Assembly (NCBI GenBank): GCA_003694905.1
Contig: RFJM01000029.1
Span: forward strand, 1 to 20,250
DNA length: 20,250 bases
Direction: 5' to 3'
From: Caldilineae bacterium
GTDB lineage: Bacteria > Chloroflexota > Anaerolineae > J102
This document shows positions 6,959-14,121 of this stretch, piece by piece; the first letter of the stretch is position 1, and each line of letters begins with the position of its first letter. The position numbers were made by a program, and so were the translations under genes. The notes beneath the pieces are model-generated. The model was not told the DNA's origin, did no database searches, and was given only the letters and a program-made list of their open reading frames with translations.

Positions 6959-8308
6959 ATGAGCACACGACCCGACAAAACCGTTCCTGCCAATATCGAA
7001 GCAGAGGAAGCACTTCTGGGCTCGCTGATGATCGATCCCGATGTCGTCGTCCAGGTGGCGACCATCGTCGAGCCCGAAGACTTCTACGTACAGCGGCACG
7101 GCTGGGTATACGATGCTATCCGCCATTTGCATGATCAGCGGCAGCCGGTGGACTTTCTCACGGTCACCGATGAGTTGGAACGCCGCGGCCAACTCGAAGA
7201 TGTAGGCGGCGCGGCTTTCATCAGTTCCCTGATCAACGCCGTGCCCTCGGCCATCCACGCCTACCACTATGCCCAGATCGTCCAGCGCACGTCCACGCTG
7301 CGCAAACTCATTCAGGCTGCCGGCGAGATCGCGCGCAAGGCCTACGACGACTCGCAGGATGTGAAAACCGTGGTCGACGAGGCCGAAGCGCTCATCTTCT
7401 CCATCTCCGAACGGCAGATGCTGCATGATCTCACGCCCATCAACCTGATCATGCGCAATGTCATGGATGAACTGGATGAGTTGAATCGGCGGCGTGGCGA
7501 ACTGCTGGGTGTCCCCACCGGCTTTCGCGACCTCGACCGGCTGTTGGGAGGGCTGCAAAAATCGGATCTCATCATCGTCGCAGCCCGGCCGGGCATGGGC
7601 AAAACCAGTCTGGCCCTTACCATCGCCCTCAACGCCGCCAAACTGTACAAGAAGTGCGCCGCCATCTTCAGCCTGGAGATGAGCAACGAACAGCTGGTGC
7701 TGCGATTGCTCGCCCAGGAGGCCCGCATCAACTCCCAGCGCATGCGGCTGGGCCAGATCCGAGATGAGGAATGGGATCGCCTGGCCCGTGCCTCCGCCGT
7801 GCTCAGCGAGTGTGCCATCTACATCGACGACAGCGCTGCCATCACTCCCTTCGAACTGCGTACCAAAGCACGCAGGCTGTACGCCAAACAGCCCATCGAT
7901 CTACTCATCGTCGACTACATGCAGCTGATGCATGGTGGCACGCGTACCGAAAACCGGGTTCAGGAAATCAGCCTCATCTCCCGCTCACTCAAACAACTGG
8001 CCCGCGAACTCCATGTCCCGGTTGTAGCTCTCTCGCAGTTGAGCCGTCAGGTGGAAACACGGGCCGACAAACATCCTCAGCTCAGCGACCTGCGCGAGAG
8101 CGGTAGCATCGAACAGGACGCCGACGTGGTTATGTTCGTCTATCGCGAGGATGTGTACAAGAAGGAGGAGAGCGAACGCAAGAACATCGCCGAGATCATC
8201 GTGGCCAAACACCGGCACGGACCTACCGGCTCGGTAGATCTCTTCTTCGAGGAGGAATACACCTCCTTCAAGGAGCTGGCCCTGAGAACCGAGGAACTGC
8301 GCGTCCAA
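6959..8308 (+). CDS. dnaB: Replicative DNA helicase DnaB
   Basis: This is the hexameric 5'-3' helicase of the replication fork. The 450-residue product has the N-terminal DnaB domain (about 8-110, PANIEAEEALLGSLMID) and the RecA-like C-terminal ATPase. Walker A is ARPGMGKTS (209-217), Walker B LLIVDYMQLM (315-324), and the DNA-binding/interface motifs are LSRQVETR (361-368) and DLRESGSIEQDAD (377-389). KHRHGPTG (417-424) carries the arginine finger. I prefer the ATG at 6959 (MSTRPDKTVP) over ATG 6944, as it gives the usual N-terminus, though neither has a strong Shine-Dalgarno. The last codon is followed by TGA at 8309-8311, which overlaps the next gene by 4 bp, marking the first gene of a helicase/loader operon. 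No intein is present. Confidence 0.97.
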
Positions 8309-8973
8309 TGAGCGAGGACGAGGTCAAGACCTTTCCCGGCTTCACCGCCGGTCGTACCCGCTTTGCACACTTGCCCGAGGCCTTCTTCACCCAGGTGCTG
8401 GGCGTAGTCGACGATCTGGCCGAGCTAAAGGCCATCCTCTACACTTTCTGGCGGCTGAGTCAGGGCCGGGGCGATGTGCGCTATCTTCGCCTGACCGACG
8501 CCCTCCTCGACCTCCAGTTTCTGGATACCCTGACCCCCGTTCGCGAACAGCAGGAAGCCTGTGCCCGAGAAGCCTTCCGGCGCGCGGTCCAACACGGTGT
8601 GCTGCTAGAGATCGACGTGCAGCACCAAGGTAAGGGAGAACGCTGGTTCTTCCTCAACTCACCCAAGGGACGCGAAGCCTTAGCCCGTATCCGGGCAGGC
8701 GATTACGAGGGCCTGGCTCACCGACCCGACGAGATCTTACAGGCCACCCCGCAACCCCGCCCCAACATCTTTCGGCTCTACGAGCAGTACGTTGGGGTCA
8801 TCACCGCCAGCATCTCTGAAGAACTGCGTCAGGCCGAGCGGGACTTCCCCGAAGACTGGCTGCGCGACGCCTTCCAACTGGCCGTGGCCAAGGGCAAACC
8901 GCACTGGCCTTATATCCGCGCCATCTTGAATAACTGGGCGAAAAATGGAAAAGAAAACTCCCCGCAAGATTGA
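8308..8973 (+). CDS. DnaD-domain primosome protein
   Basis: The 221-residue protein probably helps load DnaB at the origin or at restart sites. The C-terminal part (about 153-214) matches the DnaD/DnaB_2 domain: NIFRLYEQYVGVITASISEE, an acidic/aromatic DFPEDWLRDAFQLAV helix, and the signature YIRAILNNW (202-210), known in Firmicutes for ssDNA and helicase contacts. The N-terminal 110 residues, predicted mostly helical, look like a winged-helix DnaD N-domain but are too divergent to be sure. Its ATG overlaps the dnaB stop by 4 bp, and its 3' end overlaps the next gene by 29 bp, so translation is coupled on both sides. The resemblance to Bacillus DnaD is from motif recognition. Confidence 0.82.
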   Translation: MSEDEVKTFPGFTAGRTRFAHLPEAFFTQVLGVVDDLAELKAILYTFWRLSQGRGDVRYLRLTDALLDLQFLDTLTPVREQQEACAREAFRRAVQHGVLLEIDVQHQGKGERWFFLNSPKGREALARIRAGDYEGLAHRPDEILQATPQPRPNIFRLYEQYVGVITASISEELRQAERDFPEDWLRDAFQLAVAKGKPHWPYIRAILNNWAKNGKENSPQD

Positions 8974-10375
8974 CGATCTCATCCCCCAGGTGATTGCCGA
9001 CCTCTCATCTGCGTCTGCGGACGGGATACCACCCGACGAAGAGCCCGACACCGTGGGCAGGCCCGACTGCCCGGTGTGCGGCGGCGTCGGCTTCTACAAG
9101 CGGGACGTCCCGGTTGGGCACCCCGACTTCGGCAAAGCCATCCCCTGTGCCTGTGCTGCCGAGAAGCTGCAAAGCGCGCGGCGCCGCGCTATGAACGCGT
9201 TGGGGACGCTGGAAGCCCTGGAGGAAATGACCTTCGACAGTTTCCGGCCCGACGGCATCGCGCTGACACCCGAACGAAAGCGCACCCTGCGCGCCGCTTA
9301 CGAAGCGGCTCGCGCTTTCGCGGCCAACCCGCGCGGCTGGCTGCTCCTGACTGGGGGCTACGGCGTGGGCAAGACCCATCTGGCCGCTGCCATCGGCAAT
9401 GAAGTCCTGGAACGCGGGGGGCACGCCCTCTTTATCCTGGCTGCCGACCTGCTGGATCATCTCCGGGCCACCTTTAGTCCCACCAGTGAAGAGACCTTCG
9501 ACGAGCTCTTCGAACGCCTAAAGAACGCCCCCCTCCTCATCCTGGACGATCTGGGAGCCGAAAGCCCCACCGAGTGGGCCCAGGAAAAGCTCTTCCAGCT
9601 CCTGAACCACCGCTACTTGCGGCGGCTGCCCACCGTCATCACCAGCAACCGTCCCCTGGAGGCTTTTGCCCCCCGCCTGCGCTCGCGACTCAAGGACCCC
9701 GACCTCGTGGAACACATGCACATCCTGGCTACCGATTTCCGTGGTGGAGGGTATGTCGATCATCTCATCGAGCTGAGCGAGCTGGACGATCATCGGCACC
9801 AGACCTTCGAAAGCTTTGAGATACCTAAGTCCGGCCGGCGGCGCAGCGAGCTGCTTGGGAGCCGAAATGCCGCCTGGGATTATGCCCAGGACCCGCGGGG
9901 GTGGCTTGCCTTCTACGGCCCACCCGGCGCAGGCAAGACCCATCTCGCCGCCGCCATCGCCAACCACGTCAGGCAAAGCCAGCCGCAGGTGCTTTTCGTT
10001 TCCATCCCCACCCTGCTGGACCACCTGCGGGCAGCCTTCTCACCCCGCAGTACCTTGCCGTACGATGTGCGCTTCGAGCAGGTGAAACAGGCCCCCCTCC
10101 TCGTCCTGGATGACCTGCGCGCCCAGACCAGCTCTCCCTGGGCTGCCGAGAAGCTTTTCCAGCTTATCGACTATCGCTATCTGACCCGCCGGCCCACTGT
10201 CTTCACCATTGGTGCGCAGAGTGAGCAACTGGAGGAACTGGCCAGCGCAGATCCCCGCATCGTCTACCGCCTGCGCGACCGCACCATCTGCCGGCTCTGT
10301 CCTGTGTTGGTGACAGTCACCCCCGAGGAGAAACAAGGCCGGTTGCGGGGCACCTCGGGCGAACTGGAATTCTGA
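8945..10375 (+). CDS. Tandem double DnaC/DnaI-like AAA+ helicase loader
   Basis: The 476-residue protein contains two successive DnaC-type AAA+ modules. The N-terminus carries a possible zinc site, CPVC (42-45) and CAC (68-70), reminiscent of DnaI. Module 1 (about 110-270) has Walker A GGYGVGKT (137-144), Walker B LLILDDLGAE (197-206), sensor 1 TSN (233-235) and arginines in RLRSRLKD. Module 2 (about 300-456) repeats the plan: Walker A GPPGAGKT (325-332), Walker B LLVLDDLRAQ (385-394), and the shared phrases KTHLAAAI and LLDHLRA(T/A)FSP. Its sensor-1 asparagine is replaced (TIG, 421-423). Family members are normally about 250-330 residues with one module. It starts inside the DnaD-like gene (29-bp overlap) without its own ribosome-binding site. 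I infer a role in loading DnaB; the double form is unusual. Confidence 0.85.
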   Translation: MEKKTPRKIDDLIPQVIADLSSASADGIPPDEEPDTVGRPDCPVCGGVGFYKRDVPVGHPDFGKAIPCACAAEKLQSARRRAMNALGTLEALEEMTFDSFRPDGIALTPERKRTLRAAYEAARAFAANPRGWLLLTGGYGVGKTHLAAAIGNEVLERGGHALFILAADLLDHLRATFSPTSEETFDELFERLKNAPLLILDDLGAESPTEWAQEKLFQLLNHRYLRRLPTVITSNRPLEAFAPRLRSRLKDPDLVEHMHILATDFRGGGYVDHLIELSELDDHRHQTFESFEIPKSGRRRSELLGSRNAAWDYAQDPRGWLAFYGPPGAGKTHLAAAIANHVRQSQPQVLFVSIPTLLDHLRAAFSPRSTLPYDVRFEQVKQAPLLVLDDLRAQTSSPWAAEKLFQLIDYRYLTRRPTVFTIGAQSEQLEELASADPRIVYRLRDRTICRLCPVLVTVTPEEKQGRLRGTSGELEF

Positions 10376-10398
10376 CTTGTACACCCTGCCCTACCTTG

Positions 10399-10407
10399 TG
10401 CTAGAAT
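10399..10407 (+). promoter_or_regulatory. Extended -10 promoter before xpt leader
   Basis: TGCTAGAAT (10399-10407) matches an extended -10 element. The best -35 candidate, TTGTAC at 10377-10382, is poor and 19 bp away. Transcription would start near 10413, just before the hairpin at 10417, so the hairpin would lie at the very 5' end of the xpt leader. Confidence 0.4.
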
Positions 10408-10416
10408 CCCCATAGC

Positions 10417-10453
10417 AACGAGGCGCTTGCCTGTCGGCGCCTCGTTTTGTTTT
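10417..10453 (+). terminator. Hairpin with T-tract between loader gene and xpt
   Basis: A 10-bp stem, AACGAGGCGC (10417-10426) with GCGCCTCGTT (10437-10446), has a 10-base loop and is followed by TTGTTTT. It has the form of an intrinsic terminator for the dnaB operon. Because the only promoter-like element lies upstream of it, it may also attenuate xpt. Confidence 0.8.
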
Positions 10454-10504
10454 CATCTCCGTTTGTCTCGCCACCCCGCATTCCCCACCTGTAAAGGATG
10501 CCCC

Positions 10505-11122
10505 ATGTATCTGCTGGAACGCATCAACGACATGGTACGAGAACACGGCAAAGCAGTCGGTGATGCCATCGTCAACGTCGATACCCTTCTCAATCATCGG
10601 ATCGACTACACCTTCAGCGCCTATGCCGGTACGGTGCTGGCTCGAGCCGTTCGCGATCAGCATATCGATGTGATCCTCACCGCCGAGGCTTCGGGCATCA
10701 GCGTGGCCGTCTTCACCGCCATGACCATCAACAACGAACAGTGGCCTCACCCTGCTTCGGTCGTTTTCGCCAAGAAGAGCCGGCCCATCACCTTGCCCGA
10801 AGGGGGCTACTACGTGGTCGACTCCTTCAGCCGCACCAAGAACCGTCCCATCAAGCTGTATCTCGGCTCCCACGTGATTCCCCCGGGCGCGCAGGTGTAC
10901 ATCGTGGATGACTTTCTGGCCCAGGGTACGACCATGGCTGCGTTGGGCGATCTGGTCCTGATGGCCGATGCTGAGATCGCCGCCTTCGGGGTGGTGCTGG
11001 AGAAGACGTTCGAACACGGCCGCGAGGAATTAAAGCGCTTCGGCGCGCCCGTGTACTCCCTGGTCAAAGTGACGAGCTTGGAAGGGGGCACCCTGCACCT
11101 GGCCCCGCCCAGCCTGTCCTGA
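10505..11122 (+). CDS. xpt: Xanthine phosphoribosyltransferase-like purine salvage enzyme
   Basis: The 205-residue type I phosphoribosyltransferase joins a purine base (by family, xanthine or guanine) to PRPP. The PRPP-binding motif VYIVDDFLAQGTT is at residues 131-143; ILTAEASGISVA (57-68) forms the pyrophosphate loop. The C-terminal FEHGREELKRFGAPVYSLVKV resembles Bacillus Xpt, and the length is slightly above Xpt's usual 190 or so. PurR-type regulators share the domain, but there is no N-terminal DNA-binding domain here. I chose ATG 10505 because AAAGGA (10493-10498) sits 6 bases upstream and the family N-terminus starts here. The leader contains a terminator-like hairpin. I do not see a purine riboswitch. 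Confidence 0.82.
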   Translation: MYLLERINDMVREHGKAVGDAIVNVDTLLNHRIDYTFSAYAGTVLARAVRDQHIDVILTAEASGISVAVFTAMTINNEQWPHPASVVFAKKSRPITLPEGGYYVVDSFSRTKNRPIKLYLGSHVIPPGAQVYIVDDFLAQGTTMAALGDLVLMADAEIAAFGVVLEKTFEHGREELKRFGAPVYSLVKVTSLEGGTLHLAPPSLS

Positions 11123-11191
11123 ATCCGCCCCCGTCCCACCATGCGCGGTTCCCCGCGGCTCGTATTCCCGCTCGCGTGGGCGCGGCTGCCC

Positions 11192-12181
11192 TCAGAGGCC
11201 GGGGTTGGCCAGGATCTTGATCTTCTCGAACGTCTCGCGCCAGGTAATGGGACTGAGGCCGAGCTTCTTGCGCAGCGCCTCGGGCGGCGTGCCGAAACGA
11301 TAGGAACGCACCGCCGAGGTCCAACGCAGCGTCTCGAAGGAGACGCCACCGGGAATATCGGCCAGGGCCGCGGTGTCGCTTAATACATACTCCAGATTGC
11401 GGGCCGTACACTCGAAGACTCGTTCCTTGGGTTTGTAGGTGCGCAGGTATTGGTTGTATACAGGCACAAAGGCCGGCCCCAGGAAGAGCTTGCGTTCTTT
11501 GTGGGCATAGCGAGGGTTGTCGTAACGCACATAGAGCACCGGCTCGCGAGGATTGGAGATATCGATGTCTTCCAGGCGGATGTTCACCACCTCGCTTTTC
11601 TTGAGCGCGGTCTGCAGCACCAGCAGGATGAGGAGATAGGGTCGGGCGTCGGGTTTCGTGGGGGACCAGAGCAAATCGCGGGCGGTACGCACCAGCCTGT
11701 CCACCTCGTTGTCGTAGAGGATGCGGGGGAGAGGAGCACGAGCACTCTTTTGAATCACTGCAGCAGCCGGACTGCTGGGCAGTACCTCGGTCTCCTCCAA
11801 CCAGCCGAAGAATGACTTGAGCGAAGTCACGCGGCGGGCATAGGTTTTGGGACTGCAGGGTACGGGATTGCCCTCTTTGTCTGTGCGCTCATGCCGCAGC
11901 CAGTAGAGGAAGAGATTGAGGTCGTCGGTGCCGATTTCGCCCAGCCGGGGAGAGGTGCCCTTAAGCTTGAAATAGCGATCCAGCAGGCGGATGTCGCCCA
12001 GGAAGGCTTTGATGGTGTTTTCGGACATGCCCTGCTCGCGCATGTATTTCTGGTAGGGCCCCATCGCCGCAGATAGGGTACTGTTGGGGGTCAGGGTATC
12101 GGGGACATCGGCAATGGGCTGCGCGGATTTGCCGGCATCGATAGATTCGCCGGCCTGGCTGAACAGGTCATCAGTCACCAT
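11192..12181 (-). CDS. Catalytically degenerate tyrosine recombinase-like protein
   Basis: The 329-residue protein has the two-domain layout of XerC/XerD integrases: a SAM-like N-terminal core-binding domain (about 38-140, PYQKYMREQGMSENTIKAFL) and a C-terminal domain (150-325). The catalytic residues are mostly lost. The first Arg is Lys194 (TALKKSE for TGLRxSE), the box II His is Glu283 (ETLRW for HxLRH), the LGH His is Leu309, and the nucleophilic Tyr is Phe318. The beta-hairpin Lys228 and Arg286 remain. It can probably bind DNA but not cut it. The gene is intact, with an AAGGAG site 10 bases upstream and a good promoter, so it is kept rather than decaying. It converges on xpt, with 69 bp between the stops. 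A phage or plasmid context is not evident. Confidence 0.8.
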   Translation of the reverse strand: MVTDDLFSQAGESIDAGKSAQPIADVPDTLTPNSTLSAAMGPYQKYMREQGMSENTIKAFLGDIRLLDRYFKLKGTSPRLGEIGTDDLNLFLYWLRHERTDKEGNPVPCSPKTYARRVTSLKSFFGWLEETEVLPSSPAAAVIQKSARAPLPRILYDNEVDRLVRTARDLLWSPTKPDARPYLLILLVLQTALKKSEVVNIRLEDIDISNPREPVLYVRYDNPRYAHKERKLFLGPAFVPVYNQYLRTYKPKERVFECTARNLEYVLSDTAALADIPGGVSFETLRWTSAVRSYRFGTPPEALRKKLGLSPITWRETFEKIKILANPGL

Positions 12182-12219
12182 GGGGGATCTACTCCTTCGC
12201 GTAGCAGCGGGATGGCGTC

Positions 12220-12248
12220 ATGGTAATCGTTCGAAGGTGCGGTGTCAA
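12220..12248 (-). promoter_or_regulatory. Promoter for the recombinase-like gene
   Basis: On the minus strand a perfect TTGACA (12248-12243) is followed after 17 bp by TACCAT (12225-12220). The predicted start near 12213 leaves a leader of about 32 bases, which contains AAGGAG (12197-12192). Confidence 0.5.
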
Positions 12249-12435
12249 ATCGGCCGCGCGGGAGGGATGCGCTTCATCCGGGTGGCAGCTTATTGCCTGC
12301 CGTCAGCCCCCTACCCTGACATCACCCTGCAGGGGAGGAAGGAGTCGGGCCGCACGGCCATAGAGAAGGGTTGGATCATGTGTGGCACCTGAGCCTACAG
12401 GACCTGGCTGCGGCGGGCAGACTGTGCCGATGGAA

Positions 12436-12465
12436 TAGACGAGAACCACGAGTGTGGGGTAGAAT
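12436..12465 (+). promoter_or_regulatory. Putative promoter of UPF0261-hypA operon
   Basis: TAGACG (12436-12441) and TAGAAT (12460-12465) are separated by 18 bp. The start of transcription would be near 12472, so the palindrome at 12495-12512 falls within the 5' leader at about +24. Confidence 0.35.
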
Positions 12466-12494
12466 TGAGCCGCATTCCGAACCGTCCCTGAAGG

Positions 12495-12512
12495 CAGGAG
12501 AGTACTCTCCTG
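12495..12512. repeat. Perfect 18-bp palindrome, possible operator
   Basis: CAGGAGAGTACTCTCCTG equals its own reverse complement, and a G-C pair with one wobble extends it on each side. It lies between the putative promoter and the Shine-Dalgarno of the UPF0261 gene. It has no central loop and no T-tract, so a dimeric regulator site is a better guess than a terminator. Confidence 0.6.
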
Positions 12513-12543
12513 TCCCTTGCCATGTCTGATGGAGGAAAGTGAG

Positions 12544-13770
12544 ATGACAAGGACCATCGTGATCGCCGGAACGCTGGATACCAAGGGGGCCGAATACGCC
12601 TTTCTGAAAGAGTTGATCGAAGCGCAGGGGATGGAAACACTGGTCATTGATTTCGGAGTGATGGGCGAGCCGGCCTTTGTGCCTGACATCGGACGGGAGG
12701 AAGTGGCGAGAGCGGGAGGAGGCGATCTGGCCCGTCTGGCCTCCGGCCAGCACAAGGATGAGGCCATGGCGGTGATGGCGGCCGGCCTGGCCGTGGTCGT
12801 GCGCCGGCTTTACGAAGAGGGACGGCTGCATGGCATCATCAGTATGGGAGGCAGTGGCAACACCTCCATTGCCACGTCGGGCATGCGCAGTCTACCGGTC
12901 GGGGTACCCAAGGTGATGGTGTCGACTCTGGGCGGGGGCGATGTGAGTGCCTGGGCGGGGACGAAGGATATCACCTTCATGCCTTCAGTGGTGGATGTGG
13001 CAGGCATCAACCGCATCAGCCGCCAGATCTACGCCAATGCGGCCGGCGCCATCGTGGGTATGGTGCAGATGCAGGCTCCGGCCCCGGCAGAGGAAAAAGC
13101 GCTGATCACGGCCTCGATGTTCGGCAACACGACGGCATGCGTGGACCGGGCCCGTGAGCGCATTGAGGAGACCGGGCAATACGAAGTATTGGTATTTCAT
13201 GCCACAGGCACCGGTGGCCGCACGATGGAAAGCCTGATCGAGGACGGGTATATCGTTGGCTGCCTGGATATCACTACCACCGAGCTGGCGGACGAGGTTT
13301 GTGGCGGGGTGCTCAGCGCCGGACCTGAACGATGTCTGGCTGCGGCGCGGGCGGGAGTCCCGACAGTGTTGGTGCCGGGCTGCGTGGATATGGCCAATTT
13401 TTGGGGGATGGAAACGGTGCCCGAACGTTACAGGGACCGCAGGCTCTATCGCTGGAATCCCACGGTGACGCTGATGCGCACCGATGTGGAAGAGAATCGG
13501 CGCATCGGCGAAATGCTCGCCGCGGCCGCGAATATGGCAACGGGACCGGTGGCCGTGGTGCTTCCACTCAAAGGGGTCTCGATGCTGGACAGTCCCGGTG
13601 GGGATTTCTGGGACGAAGAGGCCGACCGGGCCTGTTTTGAGACTATCAAGGCGCGTCTCAAACCCGACGTGCCTGTATACGAACTGGATAAGAACATCAA
13701 CGACCCTGAGTTTGCAGACTTCTGCGCGGATCTGCTCTTGGAGATGCTGGAGCAAGACGGCAGACAGTGA
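12544..13770 (+). CDS. Tm-1-like ATP-binding (UPF0261) family protein
   Basis: The 408-residue protein belongs to UPF0261, whose plant relative is the N-terminal part of the tomato Tm-1 virus-resistance protein. Recognisable pieces are the opening IVIAGTLDTKGAEYAFLK, the glycine-rich MGGSGNTSIATSGMRSLPVG, STLGGGDVSAWAGTKDI, FHATGTGGRTMESLIEDGY, PGCVDMANFWG and LPLKGVSMLDSPGGDFWD, in family order. Members bind nucleotide and often neighbour a PEP-hydrolase-like TIM-barrel gene, absent here. The bacterial function is not established. I chose ATG 12544 because GGAGGA (12531-12536) is 7 bases upstream; the TTG at 12517 would add nine residues. hypA starts three bases after its stop, indicating an operon. 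Confidence 0.9.
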   Translation: MTRTIVIAGTLDTKGAEYAFLKELIEAQGMETLVIDFGVMGEPAFVPDIGREEVARAGGGDLARLASGQHKDEAMAVMAAGLAVVVRRLYEEGRLHGIISMGGSGNTSIATSGMRSLPVGVPKVMVSTLGGGDVSAWAGTKDITFMPSVVDVAGINRISRQIYANAAGAIVGMVQMQAPAPAEEKALITASMFGNTTACVDRARERIEETGQYEVLVFHATGTGGRTMESLIEDGYIVGCLDITTTELADEVCGGVLSAGPERCLAAARAGVPTVLVPGCVDMANFWGMETVPERYRDRRLYRWNPTVTLMRTDVEENRRIGEMLAAAANMATGPVAVVLPLKGVSMLDSPGGDFWDEEADRACFETIKARLKPDVPVYELDKNINDPEFADFCADLLLEMLEQDGRQ

Positions 13771-13773
13771 ACT

Positions 13774-14121
13774 ATGCATGAGCTCTCCATTGCCTACAAT
13801 CTGGTGGAGATCGCCGGCGAGGCGGCCCGGGAAGCCGGGGCCACGCATATCGATGTCGTGCACCTGCGGGTGGGGGCTCTCTCTGGCGTGGTGAAAGAGG
13901 CGCTGCTCTTCGGCTACGAAATCGCCACCGCCGACACCATCCTGGCCGGCTCGCGGCTGGAGATCGAAGAGGTGCCGGTCGTGGTGTATTGCCCTACCTG
14001 CGATGCCGAGCATGCCCTGCCCGACCTGCAGGAATTCGCCTGCCCTGTTTGCGGTACACCGACTTCCAACATTGTCCAGGGGAAGGAATTGCAGTTGGTT
14101 TCGTTGGAGTACGAAGACTAG
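13774..14121 (+). CDS. hypA: Hydrogenase/urease nickel incorporation protein HypA
   Basis: The 115-residue nickel metallochaperone works with HypB to insert Ni into [NiFe]-hydrogenase (or urease). It has the invariant N-terminus MHELSIA, where the amine and His2 bind nickel, and a structural zinc site from CPTC (73-76) and CPVC (90-93). Length and motifs are standard. The start at 13774 is only three bases after the upstream stop, so it depends on the UPF0261 transcript; no separate Shine-Dalgarno is obvious. No hydrogenase structural gene and no hypB-F is in the window, and the downstream DNA is an unrelated export island, so its clients must lie elsewhere. Confidence 0.95.
   Translation: MHELSIAYNLVEIAGEAAREAGATHIDVVHLRVGALSGVVKEALLFGYEIATADTILAGSRLEIEEVPVVVYCPTCDAEHALPDLQEFACPVCGTPTSNIVQGKELQLVSLEYED

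Larger units (their letters stand above)
12182..12543. other. Divergent intergenic region
   Basis: About 360 bp lie between the minus-strand recombinase-like gene and the plus-strand UPF0261 gene. It contains the two outward promoters and the 18-bp palindrome given separately. The roughly 180 bp in between (12250-12430) hold no convincing gene, tRNA or known riboswitch. Confidence 0.5.

Noticed and set aside
6434..7558. 374-codon minus-strand frame
   Set aside because: Antisense shadow spanning two well-supported genes (BFN and dnaB) and the terminator between them.
11123..11191. Bidirectional terminator between xpt and the recombinase-like gene
   Set aside because: Only a 5-bp CGCGG/CCGCG stem and no T-tract on either strand.
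11192..12181. Active integrase of a prophage or integrative element
   Set aside because: Catalytic Tyr, His and first Arg are replaced, and there are no phage genes, tRNA target or att-like repeats nearby.
12250..12430. Possible riboswitch or tRNA upstream of UPF0261
   Set aside because: No cobalamin, TPP, or other known box and no tRNA T-loop or acceptor pairing could be found by eye.
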